From the NCBI GenBank assembly GCA_005406025.1, contig BGZK01001000.1, forward strand, positions 1-64,000: 64,000 bases of DNA, written 5' to 3'. This stretch comes from Eumeta japonica. Lineage: Eukaryota; Arthropoda; Insecta; Lepidoptera; Psychidae. A model generated the notes under the pieces. The model did no database searches, had not been told where the DNA came from, and worked only from the letters and a program-made list of their open reading frames with translations. The position numbers and the translations under genes are program-made. Shown piece by piece: positions 35,581 to 47,550 of this stretch; within the stretch, counting starts at the first letter, position 1; every line of letters begins with the position of its first letter.

Positions 35581-36744
35581 ATTGTACAGGGCTGATGTTA
35601 TTTTAGAAATGAATATCATAATAAATAGAGTGAAAAGAAACTATTATAGGGATTTGTATAAAAATACGAAAAGTATAAAAACTGTAGAAGTAGAGACCAC
35701 CCCGACGGTACAACGTGCGACTGCTTGTTCTGACCTTGAAGTCTTCTTGACGTAACAGGCTGGTGCGACGCCTAGTGTTTGGTCGCCTAAATGCCTTTAA
35801 TTCCCATTAAATGTATACAGTGAATATGTTAATAAAACTCATCCTATTCATGTATTTCTATATATTATGCCGATTCATATATTATGGACAATGATTTAAC
35901 TTTTGTTCATTGATAAAGATAAAATTGAAAGTTCTTCCTAGTTATTCCTGATATAGAAAATACTGGAAAAATAATTTGGTATGGGAAAAAGTATCCATTA
36001 TTTTTCTAACAGACACTTAAAAAGAACTTACCACTAAATTACCCTTTTTGCTAATAAGTAAGAATTCACAGATATGCCTATTATTTGCATAGCCAATATT
36101 TAAATAATCTAGAACTATTTATAATGGGGATCCTCTTTCCATGTAAACATTTTGATTCTTCTCTAATGACAACATTACCTATCAACTCTTATGTTCCGGT
36201 ACAATCAAACTACACTAAATTAAATATTAAAGGTAAAAATAACTTTAGTACATTATTTCTCATATTATTTTTTATGGAATTTCAAACCTTTATTTCATTA
36301 AGTATACCCTTATTCTGCGTTAGTGGTTTATTACCATTTAATCGGGAGAGTTGTGTACGTGAAAAAATATTATTATGATGCGTGCTTGACTAGTTTTAGG
36401 TACTATAAAAAGAGAAAGATATTACAAACCTATAACAATTGTTCAAAATAAAGGTAAATAAATGGTAATTCCATAAAAAAATCCCTTTATATTATTTTTA
36501 AGTTTTGCGCCATCTCTCAAAATTCAAGTAGTCTCCCTCTTATCAACGATTCGTTCGTTCGAACTTCTTCCTTCGACCTTTATTCGAACACGAATAAAAT
36601 CGATAATCACAACAGTGAATAACGGAATTGTAAGAATTTCAGCTCCTCATTGTCAAATTACAACTTCTAACTTCGTTCCTAATTAATTATTTAATAGGAA
36701 TCGTTAATGAGCCAAATCCTATTCTTGCTCACCTCCACTATGGC

Positions 36745-36960
36745 AGTAACCGCTCGCGCTGGCCCGGCCAGGAAGCGCGCAGCGCCGGCCGCGCTCGGCC
36801 CTTAGCGGCTATCTGATGCGCGAACACGAGATTCGCCCTTTTAATTAATTCGCTCGCTCCCCGCGGCTCAGATTTAATTAGACCGATTCCGTATCCGCGC
36901 CCGCTCGCCGCGAATAATAAAGATCGGCCGCGTTGTCCGGCCGAATAATTACGGTCTAGT
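36745..36960. promoter_or_regulatory. GC-rich candidate enhancer with TTAATTA motifs
   Basis: GC-rich blocks alternate with homeodomain-type cores: ttttaattaattcg at 36839 and atttaattagaccgatt at 36872-36888. The latter shares ttaattagacc with 31878-31888. Stops in all frames argue against coding sequence. It resembles conserved non-coding elements around developmental genes, but conservation cannot be tested here. Confidence 0.35.
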
Positions 36961-37628
36961 TACTGAATTACTGTCGATATATCTAGACTTCCTGGACCTA
37001 CGCCCACGTGACTACGACTACGATATGATATCGAGATGCCCTAATACAAACAGTTGTATATAAATAACCTGTCAATTTATGACACATGTGAGGCTTCGGC
37101 ATAAATTAAAGTTAATAAAAATAATGAGATAATGATGTCGCTATTTCAGAACCTTGTCAAGGTTAAAATGTGCTTCAGATTATACGATTTTATAAATTTG
37201 AATTTTATTATAGTTTTTTTTAATAAAAATCCTTATTATAATTCGTAAGGATTGATAAGTTTTTGACTACATGTGTTTATTAGTACGTTCATTGAATAAA
37301 CATCCGTCAAATAAAATTGCAAAAGTAAAAAATTGTCGTACACAGGGGCATTTTAGGATTTTCATAAAAATTCTAAGTTCGACTCGTACTTGTACTCGAA
37401 GGTAAGTACAGGTCGCGATGTAACCTATCGTAGCCTGCGAAGTACGCGGTTGTCCCCGACACCTAATGTCGCTCATACGAGGCTTTCTCGCCAGCCACTA
37501 GCACACTATTGTCTAACAACTGGCAGTAACCGCGCCGACCGTCAAAAGACAAACCCTCGAGCCAACGGGAGGGTTCAATTGGAAGGGTTTTCAGAAATCA
37601 TTAATGTATGATTTCACCGACATAAAAA

Positions 37629-37644
37629 CAGACAGACAGACAGA
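37629..37644. repeat. Short (CAGA)n tract
   Basis: Four cagacaga-type units. Similar cagacag stretches are common at the ends of lepidopteran repeats (also near 59523). Confidence 0.7.
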
Positions 37645-39461
37645 GGGGCAGAATGAACGCACGGGGAAAATGAGTTCGCTGGCCGACGGCAAATAGCAAA
37701 TGTACTCACGTTGTTACTTACATAGATACAAAAAAAGTAGTTCAAAACAGGATAAGCAGTAATACAAACAATTAATTGCGGAAATGTGTGTTGTGATACC
37801 AAAGACGATCTCGGCCACGCTCCTGAGACCTTGGCAAGAATGTATCCAGCGGCGCGAGGGAAGTCTCGTCTTACCGATAGACGATCCCCCTAGTTCTAGA
37901 ATGTTTTATCATCCAGTAAAAAAATAGAAAGCCATACCCGGAAACGTTAACTTCTTGCGATTAATTAGACAAGATAATTAATCATACATGCTCCGGTAAT
38001 GCCTTGACGGTCTCGCCCTGACTTCGCCCTGTTCAATATCCCAATCTTTTTGATTTGCATCCTATCCGGATTTGAAGATTCTAACGGCCTAGTCAGAATA
38101 GATCCATATACAACCTTAGCGCTACGAACTGTCACAGTCACGCGCACTCTTTGCAAAAACACGTTTTGTGATCTACATATTGGAGTCGTAAGTTTTATTA
38201 AATCTGATGGTCAAAGAATTTTTTTTACTATTAGTACTTGGTGTGTATGAGAATTTGTTCCGTTCCTTTAGCAGTCGTTTTATGCAACATACAAATGTGT
38301 AACCATTTGACGATGAATGTAAAAATAACAGTACTAATAATTAAAAACCGTCACTCGACTGACTGGCTTTTAGAGGGTGAGGCTTAAGTAAAGGAAAGAA
38401 ATACTTACTCATAATTTAGTCAAACTGTTAAGCACAAATTACAATTTAATATGTTTTGTGTCAGAGGGTAGGAGAAAATATAATACTTTACTAAGTAATG
38501 CTTTTGTCGTCTCTCCGCGTGTATTTTTGATAATGCTCTTTCTCTGAGATCATTTAAGACAGAAACTTGGAAATTGGAACGGTTAAGCTTGCTGTGGTAG
38601 CGAAACTGGTTTAGGATACGAAATCCAAATTTCACGTTAAACGAGGTCAGGGGCCGTGGGAGTTATAATATATTCAAAATATCTCAATAGCCGAAAATTT
38701 GGGTTAATACGAATTAACATATTACCGAGGACTTTTTCGATTCAAAATGACACCCAGAAAATTATACAGCAAAATTATATCGGCTGATTAACAATTGCGA
38801 AATTTATAAACAACTAAATTCCTTAAAACTAAGATATCATTTTTTTCTAAGTACACATAAAAATAGATGAAAAAAAGCATTCATTTATTTTTAATACATG
38901 TAAAATCTTATGTAAGTATTTGAGAATCAACTTTTACTTTTAATATGGAATTAAATTGTTAAAGTTTGGTTGTATTTTTATTTTCAATTTTAGCACGCAA
39001 TAGTTTAGTTTATTGTTTAATCACTGATTAGTCATTGTTTCAAAAATTGTCGTAAGTCTGAAAAAAACCAAAAAATTGCTTATATTTAGTAATAAAGTAA
39101 AATTAACGATATGTATTACGAGTATAGTGATATAAACAAGACTAATGAGGTATAGAAACACTTTTGGAACAAAGGTCCTTAAAAAGCATTATTCCCCTTC
39201 AAGCGATTTTCTCTCTTTTTCTCTTCCTTATGTAATTTTTTATTTAATATTTTTGTTATATAATTTGTAATTCACAATTTTATACCAAATTTTTAATAAA
39301 TGAATATTTTTACTAAAATATTTAATGAAACACTTCGAATTTGTACCTTAGTTATGCATCATTTACATTGAAAAAAACTTCGTTCCAGCCAGGGGTCCCC
39401 CGACCATAAATTTAGTTATTTTAGGAGAACGTATGTACTGAAATGTTTAAATATATGATTT

Positions 39462-39500
39462 ACTAGCTGTCACTCGTCTACTTCCACCTGCTAGTCATTA
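39462..39500 (+). mobile_element. Diverged actagctgtc repeat start
   Basis: actagctgtcactcgtctac followed by ttccacctgctagt is a degraded match to the actagctgtcgcccgcgacttc repeat start. The extent of the element downstream is unclear. Confidence 0.3.
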
Positions 39501-40679
39501 TGGTTTAAGTACCTTTTACGATTCGAATTCGAACGCTACCATCTTAGGTATCGCCCACGGTGCCACATCCCAGAGGGACCGGGACTTCCAGACAGACGCC
39601 AGTTAGTTAATAAGGCACAATTTCGACGTCCAAACCCTGAGAACGGGTGGCGGGTCCGTTTCATTGTGCATCGGCCCTTATATTTCACCGGACCGGCGCA
39701 CGCGTCGAATCGGCCGAGATGTTGCCGAGCCGAACAAGTAACACCCGCAGATAAAAGCTATAGCCTATTTAAGGCTAACAATCGCTCTATTTGCGCTTTA
39801 AGGAATGGCTTTTGTGTCAACTTTTTAAGAGTCGCCGGTGAAAAATGGGGCCATGCACACGATTCCGAACACGGGCATCAATTACTTTTGTATTTATCGG
39901 GTGCGCTGATATGTCTACGCCGATTTGTAAGTTTCGAACGAGAGATAGTCCGTTTTGGTGCTGCTCGATCCGAATTAGCCTATATATCAACCTGTATATG
40001 GAATACGACATTATCCTATCGATATGAAAATTAAGAAATGCGGTCTTTTCTAAGTCCGTCTGTTCTGTTCTTCTTCTTCTGCTCAATAGGTCAAACTGAT
40101 TTCGATAGAAATTTTCGTACCTTGTATATTACGGGATGATTAATTATGGGATAGTAATTAATATTATCCCCATATCCCAGAAAAAAATTGGTATTCTCAT
40201 TTATATGACTAACAAATAAACATATTTATCAAAACCTTAAGAAGATGAACAGGATATTTTTTTGATTTGTTATCCCACTGTACAACATTTAAGAATCTTT
40301 ATATTAACGAATAATATTTTTTTACATATATTATTAATATTTTGATAGTACAGAAATTAGTGATTCTTGTCATTGAATTCATCGATACGAATACTGAAGC
40401 CGAATGAACCGAGACAAGGATTTGAATAGGGATTGCGACGTGTATCGATCTCGGATTTTAAATAGCATTAATATAATCGATACAGTTTGTTATATGTCAG
40501 CGTCGATGCGCGCTAATAAATATGGTCCTCGCTATTGTACCTTATTTTATATGGTATATGATATTAAAATTTTGAATCTTCTCTCTCTGCTTCTCCTTGT
40601 ATTTTACATTCTGCAGGCTGCAATTTTATGAGATTGCTCCACAATTAGAAACATTGCAATAATCATCTTCGTATTTTGC

Positions 40680-40715
40680 AAAAACGCAGCGAAAGGTAAA
40701 AACGTAGCGAAAGGT
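40680..40715. repeat. Tandem duplication of an 18 bp unit
   Basis: aaaaacgcagcgaaaggt at 40680-40697 is followed directly by aaaaacgtagcgaaaggt at 40698-40715; one base differs. Confidence 0.85.
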
Positions 40716-41736
40716 ACAATTTCAAGGTTTTCCGAGACTGCGTCATTTTAAAGTTACCCACTCGACGTTACACTCTCGAAACTGTCGAACGTAAAAATAA
40801 TACTGATAAAGTTTAATACAAAATATCGATTTCAATTTCGGTCTCAATCCCTTTCAAAATTATAAAATGAGCAAAATAATTACTTGAACTTACTGTTTCA
40901 TGATAAATGAAATAAAGCCGCATATTGTTTTGTTTTGTAACAACACAGCACGCAGACACCTAGATTATTTAGACCTAAAGCCAGCTGGTCGGAGTGACTA
41001 ACGGTACGACCTAATTTCGCGGTGGGCCCAGTCGATAATGCCTCTCTCGGATGTCGCAAATTGCAACCCACGCCATCGATTTGGCATGCCGCATATTCTA
41101 GAAGCTTTTACACGGTGAGATCGTGAGTGGAAATGTCGACTCGAACGGTATAATCTAAGAGGAGAAGGAAATAATATGAATTTGTGCTAAACGCACTCTT
41201 CAATTTTTAGAACTTACTGTAAGTAGCTGGTTATATTAGTTTGTAAGTGAAATTAAGAAATAAATATATTCGTCAAACGTAAATGTCAATAGACGTCAAG
41301 CTGATAATATAATTATCTTTTAAGATCTGGATAAATTGCGAAATATTAATTTTGGAAGAGTCGATCATTATGAGATTATTTAAGATTTAAAATCTATTTC
41401 GGGTAAATAATAAACATCAGAGAGATGAAAATTATAGTCTGAAATTGATACGTTTTTACAGTTTTTCTGGAAATAATTTTTTATGCAAATACAATTTACT
41501 TATTCGACGATAACATTCTCGGTTAAATGAAAATAATTGTAAATCAAAAGATACTTAAATACAAGTACGCTTAAGTCAGTCTCTTAAAATAGTGTATATT
41601 TTCTTCAAAAAATGTATGATTTCGGAATAATTTGTTTAGACATTGCTCATTGCTATTGTTGTCCATTGTCCAATAGTCAATATTTGGGAGGCGACTGTTT
41701 GTTACAACGTCTGCGTATAAATATAAATATAACGTG

Positions 41737-41740
<4 letters not shown>

Positions 41741-41767
<27 letters not shown>
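41741..41767. repeat. (AT)n microsatellite
   Basis: About 13 AT units, producing an Ile-Tyr alternation in translation that has no coding meaning. Confidence 0.9.
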
Positions 41768-41770
<3 letters not shown>

Positions 41771-42116
41771 ATTTTATTATCATTACATTACTTTCTTATG
41801 ACACTTATGACATTTTTATATTATTTATTACTGACCTATAATAAAAATAATAATACAAAAATTTGTTCCGAAATATTTGATGCAAACAGTGAAAGAAATT
41901 TGCGAAATGATGTCAAAAGCGTTTTCTCCATAAAACTGTAGTGTCAATGCGTATAAGGACATGGTCCTTGCTTGTGATACGGGGCGAGGTGACGTAAAAA
42001 GTCTAAATGTTTTTCTTAAGTTGAAAATTGTTGTTATGTTGTTATACATAAATTTCGAAATATACGTGTAGAAGTGACTCAAGGTATTGCTTAGGTAATT
42101 TAATACAATATAAATT

Positions 42117-42583
42117 TTTGACGTGACAACGTCTTAAATTAGGTTGCGGCTGGGAGTCACTTATGAAAAAGTGTAACGCTCGGTAACGTTACGATGAGTC
42201 ACCGAACGAGAGAGAGGCCCGCCGAATGCCTTGCGTCTCTCTCCCACTCAACTATGATCGGTCTGCCGCGCGCGCAGCACTAGAGAATTAGTGCATAGCT
42301 TGCAAATGTATTGCAAGTTATTGTATGTATATTTGTATATAAATACGTATGTATGTGTAAAGGTAAAAATAAAATTTTGTTAATATGAAATTCAGTGCGA
42401 GATTCTTTGTATAAATTAATGTTTTAAATATAATTCTTTGTATAAATAAATGTTTTAAATTGTTACTATTATTTCATCCTTCTTCCTACTATACGAATGA
42501 ATATTCACATTAAAATGATTTTACCATTCAAAGTCGTTGTCACGTAAAACTTTCGCCCGTATACCGACTTTACAGGCAACCAA
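42117..42583 (+). mobile_element. Unclassified ~460 bp element, copy C
   Basis: The most complete copy. It has both ends (tttgacgtgacaacgtc and ccgactttacaggcaacc), the central hairpins gcactagagaattagtgc and cttgcaaatgtattgcaag, and two tandem ~29 base units containing attctttgtataaa. It differs from copy B by a few small indels. A T run follows the right end, as in copies A and B, which may reflect target preference. Confidence 0.82.
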
Positions 42584-43569
42584 TTTTTTTTTGCGTTGTA
42601 ATGTAAATTAAGTTACGTAAATGCTTTCAATAGTAATCATTATTTATTTGAATGATATAAATATAATAGAAGTGAAATATCCTATAATTTCTTAATTTCT
42701 TTTTATTGCATTTAAAATTCTGAAATCGAAAACTGAATTTAAATACATATTATGAAATACAAGAATATTAATACAAATTGTAATACAGTAAGACAGTGCG
42801 ACAGGGTACAGTGCGAATAAAAAATAACATACCAGTTTTAAGTTTTTAAAATAGCCGTATTTTTTCATCTAGGAGAAACATCGAGCCAACGTTCTCGACC
42901 TAAATCTGCAATCTAGATTTATACTCGGCGACTTGACTTTCGCAACACTCAAAGATGGATTACATCTAAAGTAACTGTGCCACACCTTGGCGTCGGCCCT
43001 ATATCGAGTTGAGATTCAATGGAGTAATTTTATCTTTATTACTGAGACGTAAAGTAGAAAATGCTCTATCGAGTCCATAAGCCTCTGGTCTTTTTCTGCC
43101 GTCATAAAGTCGCATATTAATATAGTGGACTTAACATTGTCTACGTCGATCGTGTGATATATTACGGCCGCATATAATATTATGCAACTGTCCACGCATT
43201 TTTTTTTTATTCTCGGCAAGAGGAAAGTGGGGCGACATTGACGCTTTGTGGTCCAAATTGAGACCGATTTGTACTCGTATCCAGTGTATCTTGATGTTGG
43301 GTAACAGTCGACGTACAGTTAAGAATGTGGGTACTAAAAATTGTTCATATATTTACGTATTATACGTAGTGTAGAAGTTGGAATAACGCATGTAGACCCT
43401 AAAATTTAAAAGGTTTCGAGGACATTGTACAGATTTATTTCAATAAACACGCAATTAAAAAAGAACTTTAATTATAACTATTATTTTAAAATTAATTTAA
43501 TTCGATACTGGTGCTTCTATACATAAGTAAATAATAATGCAACTAGCTGTTGTAAGACCATTCTGTGGC

Positions 43570-43843
43570 TAACTCGGCTGCAGCACAAAAAGTGGTCTGG
43601 CCGAAAGACTGGTGAAATACCACACTCTCACAAAATACAGACGTGAGGTAGCAGCTTTCGCTTTTGCCTTTCGTCCGGTGAGAGAGAGTTCCGGGGTCCC
43701 ACTATGCCTTATCCCTCTTCCTTAAGATGTCCCAAGAGGTCAGCAACGCACCAGTCACTCTTCTGCGATTGCGAGTGCGGAGGTGAATATCAACTGTCAG
43801 ATAACTCGCTTGCTCGTTTTTCTCTTCACTATGCTATAAAAAA
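43570..43843 (+). mobile_element. LINE 3' end, copy 1
   Basis: It contains ctggtgaaataccacactc, gacgtgaggtagcagc, gagagagttccggggtcc and ttctgcgattgcgagtgc, ending tgctcgtttttctc and ctatgctataaaaaa. The same blocks in the same order occur at 47180-47434. The A-rich terminus and tgctcgttt near the end match the 3' tails of common lepidopteran non-LTR retrotransposons. No coding part remains. Confidence 0.6.
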
Positions 43844-44111
43844 CTAAGAATATATTAAAAAATCGCAACTTTCCAAATCCATAGCCATATTACCACTATT
43901 ATATATTTTTTTTTTTGTGAGAATTTAATTGTATTTCTAGTCAAGACCTATAATTACATTTACAGGATATTTAGTGTTTATATTAGAACACAGTTTTTGA
44001 CGAAATCTTTTTTAAAAAATGCACAGCCTATTTGGGTTCGATTCTACAGAGTACTTATATGAATGTGTTTATGCTCGTAAAAACCTTAAAAATACTGATT
44101 CCTACAATGTG

Positions 44112-44215
44112 CTGCGTAGGTGGCTGAGTGGTCAGCTCTTTGCTTATAGATAGATAACTAAGTACCATTTCAATTCTTCTTTAAAGGCGAATTAACGAAT
44201 GAACCAATTTAGTCA
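44112..44215 (+). mobile_element. tRNA-headed SINE-like sequence
   Basis: It has an A box, tggctgagtggt (44121-44132), and a weak B-box-like catttcaattct (44166-44177), followed by cgaattaacgaatgaacc. It lacks the ggtcccggacgtt central block, so it is a different or decayed family. Confidence 0.4.
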
Positions 44216-44574
44216 AATTTAATACTATTTCCTTGCTTGTCGAGCCGTCCGCCCTTTACGATGTCACAGCTCCGATGCAGACGATCGCTGGGAGATCCTA
44301 GCCCAGACTGGGACAGTGTGAATGACTTTAAAATCTACACTGCTTTACCTAAAGTAAGGGATATTGGTTGGTGACAAACACCTAATTTCGCAATTCTACA
44401 GTAACAGAAGGAAATCAGTATTTTCTCATGAGTGAGATTTCTATGCTTCTAAAATGAATGTCAAAGAAGATTTCAGCGATATATCTAGACTTAGAAAATC
44501 GACCTGGTACATCTAGTTTGGTCACGTACAATTCCTTTTTTCCCGGCATACCGGTTCAGTTTCTTTCATCGCGT

Positions 44575-45000
44575 GATCCGTTCAATAGCACTCAAGCTCG
44601 TAAGGGCCCAATTGGACGAGTCGATCGCTCGCCGCCGCCGTCGGCGCTATCGACGGTTTTACCCAAACGGTTCCGGACCTTCGTCGTACGTATGCAAATG
44701 CTTCGCCGCATCGAAGGCGACCCGACTGCGGCGCGCGGCGACGTGGGCCCGCCCCGGCCCCCGCAACGAGAGATTTCCGCACACGATTCGTCCCACGTCC
44801 TCGCATTCTGGATTGTTCTAATGCCACCGGATTTCGCCGCGCGCGCCGCTCGAACACACCGTCCGAGATAGGCCTCCGTAGGGCTTTAACGTCCAGCTCC
44901 GGGATATCTGTGCGCCTCCATCGCGCGGTGAGGCCGGCCGTTTCCGAGTGGTTGCGTTCGCTGAATGATTTCGTTGCACTGCCCGGATCGTTGATGTTTT
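44575..45000. other. GC-rich island, non-coding
   Basis: Strongly GC- and CpG-rich (cgccgccgccgtcggcgc, ggcccgccccggccccc). Frames are open on both strands at once (44458-44871 plus, 44582-44857 minus), which points to base composition and not coding. It could be a regulatory island; a repeat fragment follows it at 45005. Confidence 0.35.
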
Positions 45001-45004
45001 GTTG

Positions 45005-45040
45005 ACTAGCTTTCGCTCGCAGCTGCGCGCCTGCGTGGAC
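45005..45040 (+). mobile_element. actagctttcgctcgcagct repeat fragment
   Basis: actagctttcgctcgcagct followed by gcgcgcctgcgtggac is the plus-orientation match to the minus-strand fragments at 7856 and 9976. Confidence 0.5.
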
Positions 45041-45278
45041 AAAGAATGTATTCCTCCATCCTTTGTTACGACTGATGGCGCTGCGTTCGTCATGATCTCG
45101 CTCCCGGTCCTGCTCTCATTTGCAACCTTTAGAGATGTAATAATAATGCATACAGACACGTAATTCTAACAACAATTTCCAGTAAATATACATAGTAATT
45201 TTAGGATGATACAACGATAAAATCAGCTTAGTGTAAGGATGCGATGATGAAATGCATATTTATAAATCTATGTCATGA

Positions 45279-45300
45279 AAGTGATGATATATCATCACTT
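45279..45300. repeat. Perfect 22 bp palindrome
   Basis: The halves aagtgatgata and tatcatcactt are exact reverse complements with no spacer. It contains two gtgatgat motifs facing each other. Confidence 0.85.
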
Positions 45301-47179
45301 AATAATGTCGTCTATAGGTCGCTTAATAAGTTATTCAAGTGAATGAAGGAATCTTGTTAGAATGAGTAGTGGTGATAAATACGAGATCTATAAATTAGGT
45401 TTTAGGAGTTCAATTATCCTTAGAATAATTTAATATACTTGCCCTATCGTCGTCATACTTGTTACTTGATAATTTTTTTTGATCTTAGAAATAAACATAA
45501 TACCGAAATTGGTATAATTACATAAATAATATACTTGGAATAATAAAAATTATTTTAGTATACTAAAAAAACTTATTTAAATTTTGTAGGTATCCACAGA
45601 TTAATTTGTCTTTTGGAAATTCCATTTGATTCCAAAAATTTTGAAGAGAAACTAACGTGTCATATACAATTTACTTGTTGAGTGTTCATTAATTTAATAT
45701 TGCTACGTCACTATTATCTTTGATGTCATTAAAATATGAGCACAAAGAAACTAATTGCAAGAAATTACAAAAGTTTTCAATACACACATAAATTTGTGTG
45801 CGTGTGTGTCAATTAAAGAATACGTTAATATTCATCTTCTTTTATATATATAAATATTTTATTTTCGTAACGAATTCACTTAAGGATATACCGATATCGT
45901 GAATGCTCATATTGCAACAGTACACAAAAACTGACATTATGTGCTGACCTAACACAAAACATGATTGACATTTCGTATATTGTGATCGCAGACATTTCTG
46001 ATTGATAGTACAGACTAGACTGAATCTATTCATAATAATGTCCCATCTCACGCGAAATCATGTACCGAACGAAGTTAGCCTTGCTTCGTTATACTTCCGA
46101 CAATAAGCAACAATTTCTTATTCATACACATAAAGTTCAAAACCTGTAATTGATTTAAATTTTGCTTAGGTCATGTTCATTAGGCTTATTCATTTCTTTC
46201 AAAAATAAGGTCATTTTCTGTTATGTTACTGCGTGGGTGGTATTTGTGTTTTCTTTACAATGAACTCTCATTTATTTCTATTATGATTAAACAGAGCTTA
46301 TGACGTCATAAACATTTATTAAATTCATTTAACATACTTCAGATGAACATTTTTCTCGTGAATTGATAATCGTATATTATTACTGTTATGCTATAAAATA
46401 CAAGGTGATGATTAATATTTTAATTATCATATTTATACTAACAATTCTATAAATTTATAATTTTCAAATATATTAATTATGTTATTACTGTTCAATGGTT
46501 GCTAATTTTGCTTTACAAAAGTGCATTAGTATTAAAATCGACACAATATCGTTTATGTGTGTTGGATGCGTATGTATATATATGTTTGCACGTTATTTCG
46601 AAATGCAAGACAGCAGAAATTATTTTAAACTTTAAATAGGAATACCGAAATTCTTGATGTTTGCAATAGAATTAAATTTATAGTTTAAGAAGAAATAGCA
46701 GAAACCCTATGGTTTTTATTTTAATGCTAAACATACTTATTAAGGTCTAAATATAAAATAATCATAAAAATTATGTATGCACGAAATCGAGCTGGTCTAT
46801 TCGGAACACTTTATTTATAGCCGAAAACAATTAATTTAAATCAGATGTTTTTTAGATGTAAACGCCTAGATCATATTTAATATTCTTACACATATAATTA
46901 TGTGGTTGTGCTTCAACTCACGTCAATCAGAAGTGAGGTGATTTACGTGCATGTGATTAGTACAAAATTCACTTCTGTAACTTCCTTATAGTATTAGACT
47001 TTTAAGTTAGTATTCCGTTTTCGACATCGTTAAGCTACGGCATAGGTACGTATCAATCAAAATTATCACAGTACTGACTGTACCCACATAATTTTTCTCC
47101 TTCAGTTAAACAGTAATAAGCTAAAGTTTTGTCATGTCAACTTTATCTCGTTATATTTCCTGTGACTTACTTGGTAACA

Positions 47180-47434
47180 AATATGGGCCAATTCAACCGG
47201 TGAAATACTACACTCCCATATAATATTGACGTGAAGTAGCAGCCTTTACTGATGGTTTACTTCCAATGAGTGAGAGTTCCGGTGGCTCACTTTCCATTCT
47301 CTCTCTCCTCCATCTGCCAGATTCGCCCACCATTAGGTATTCTAGGATTGCGAATGTCCATAGGCGGCAGTGACCATCTATTATCTGCTGGCTTAACTGT
47401 TTGTTTTTGCGTCTCTGATATGCGATAAAAAAAA
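47180..47434 (+). mobile_element. LINE 3' end, copy 2
   Basis: It matches 43570-43843 through ccggtgaaatactacactcc, gacgtgaagtagcagcc, gtgagagttccggtg, ggattgcgaatgtcc and a gatatgcgataaaaaaaa end. It is diverged from copy 1, so the two are independent old insertions. No coding region is attached. Confidence 0.62.
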
Positions 47435-47534
47435 GGTTTTTGTTTTGTTCCACTAATGACTAAGACAATGCTTCGCCAAATATCAGCAGCGTGTTCACGA
47501 TGTGGTTGACAATTCACACTGATTTAAATTATCA

Positions 47535-47550
47535 CCATCATCATCATCAT
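47535..47550. repeat. (CAT)5 microsatellite
   Basis: About five cat units after tatcac. Confidence 0.85.

Noticed and set aside
39666..40034. 122-codon plus-strand frame
   Set aside because: The first codon is not ATG, three frames overlap, and there is no recognisable domain or coding bias.
44458..44871. 137-codon plus-strand open frame
   Set aside because: It lies in a CpG-rich island that is also open on the minus strand. It is rich in Pro/Arg with no domain, and no splice sites support it.
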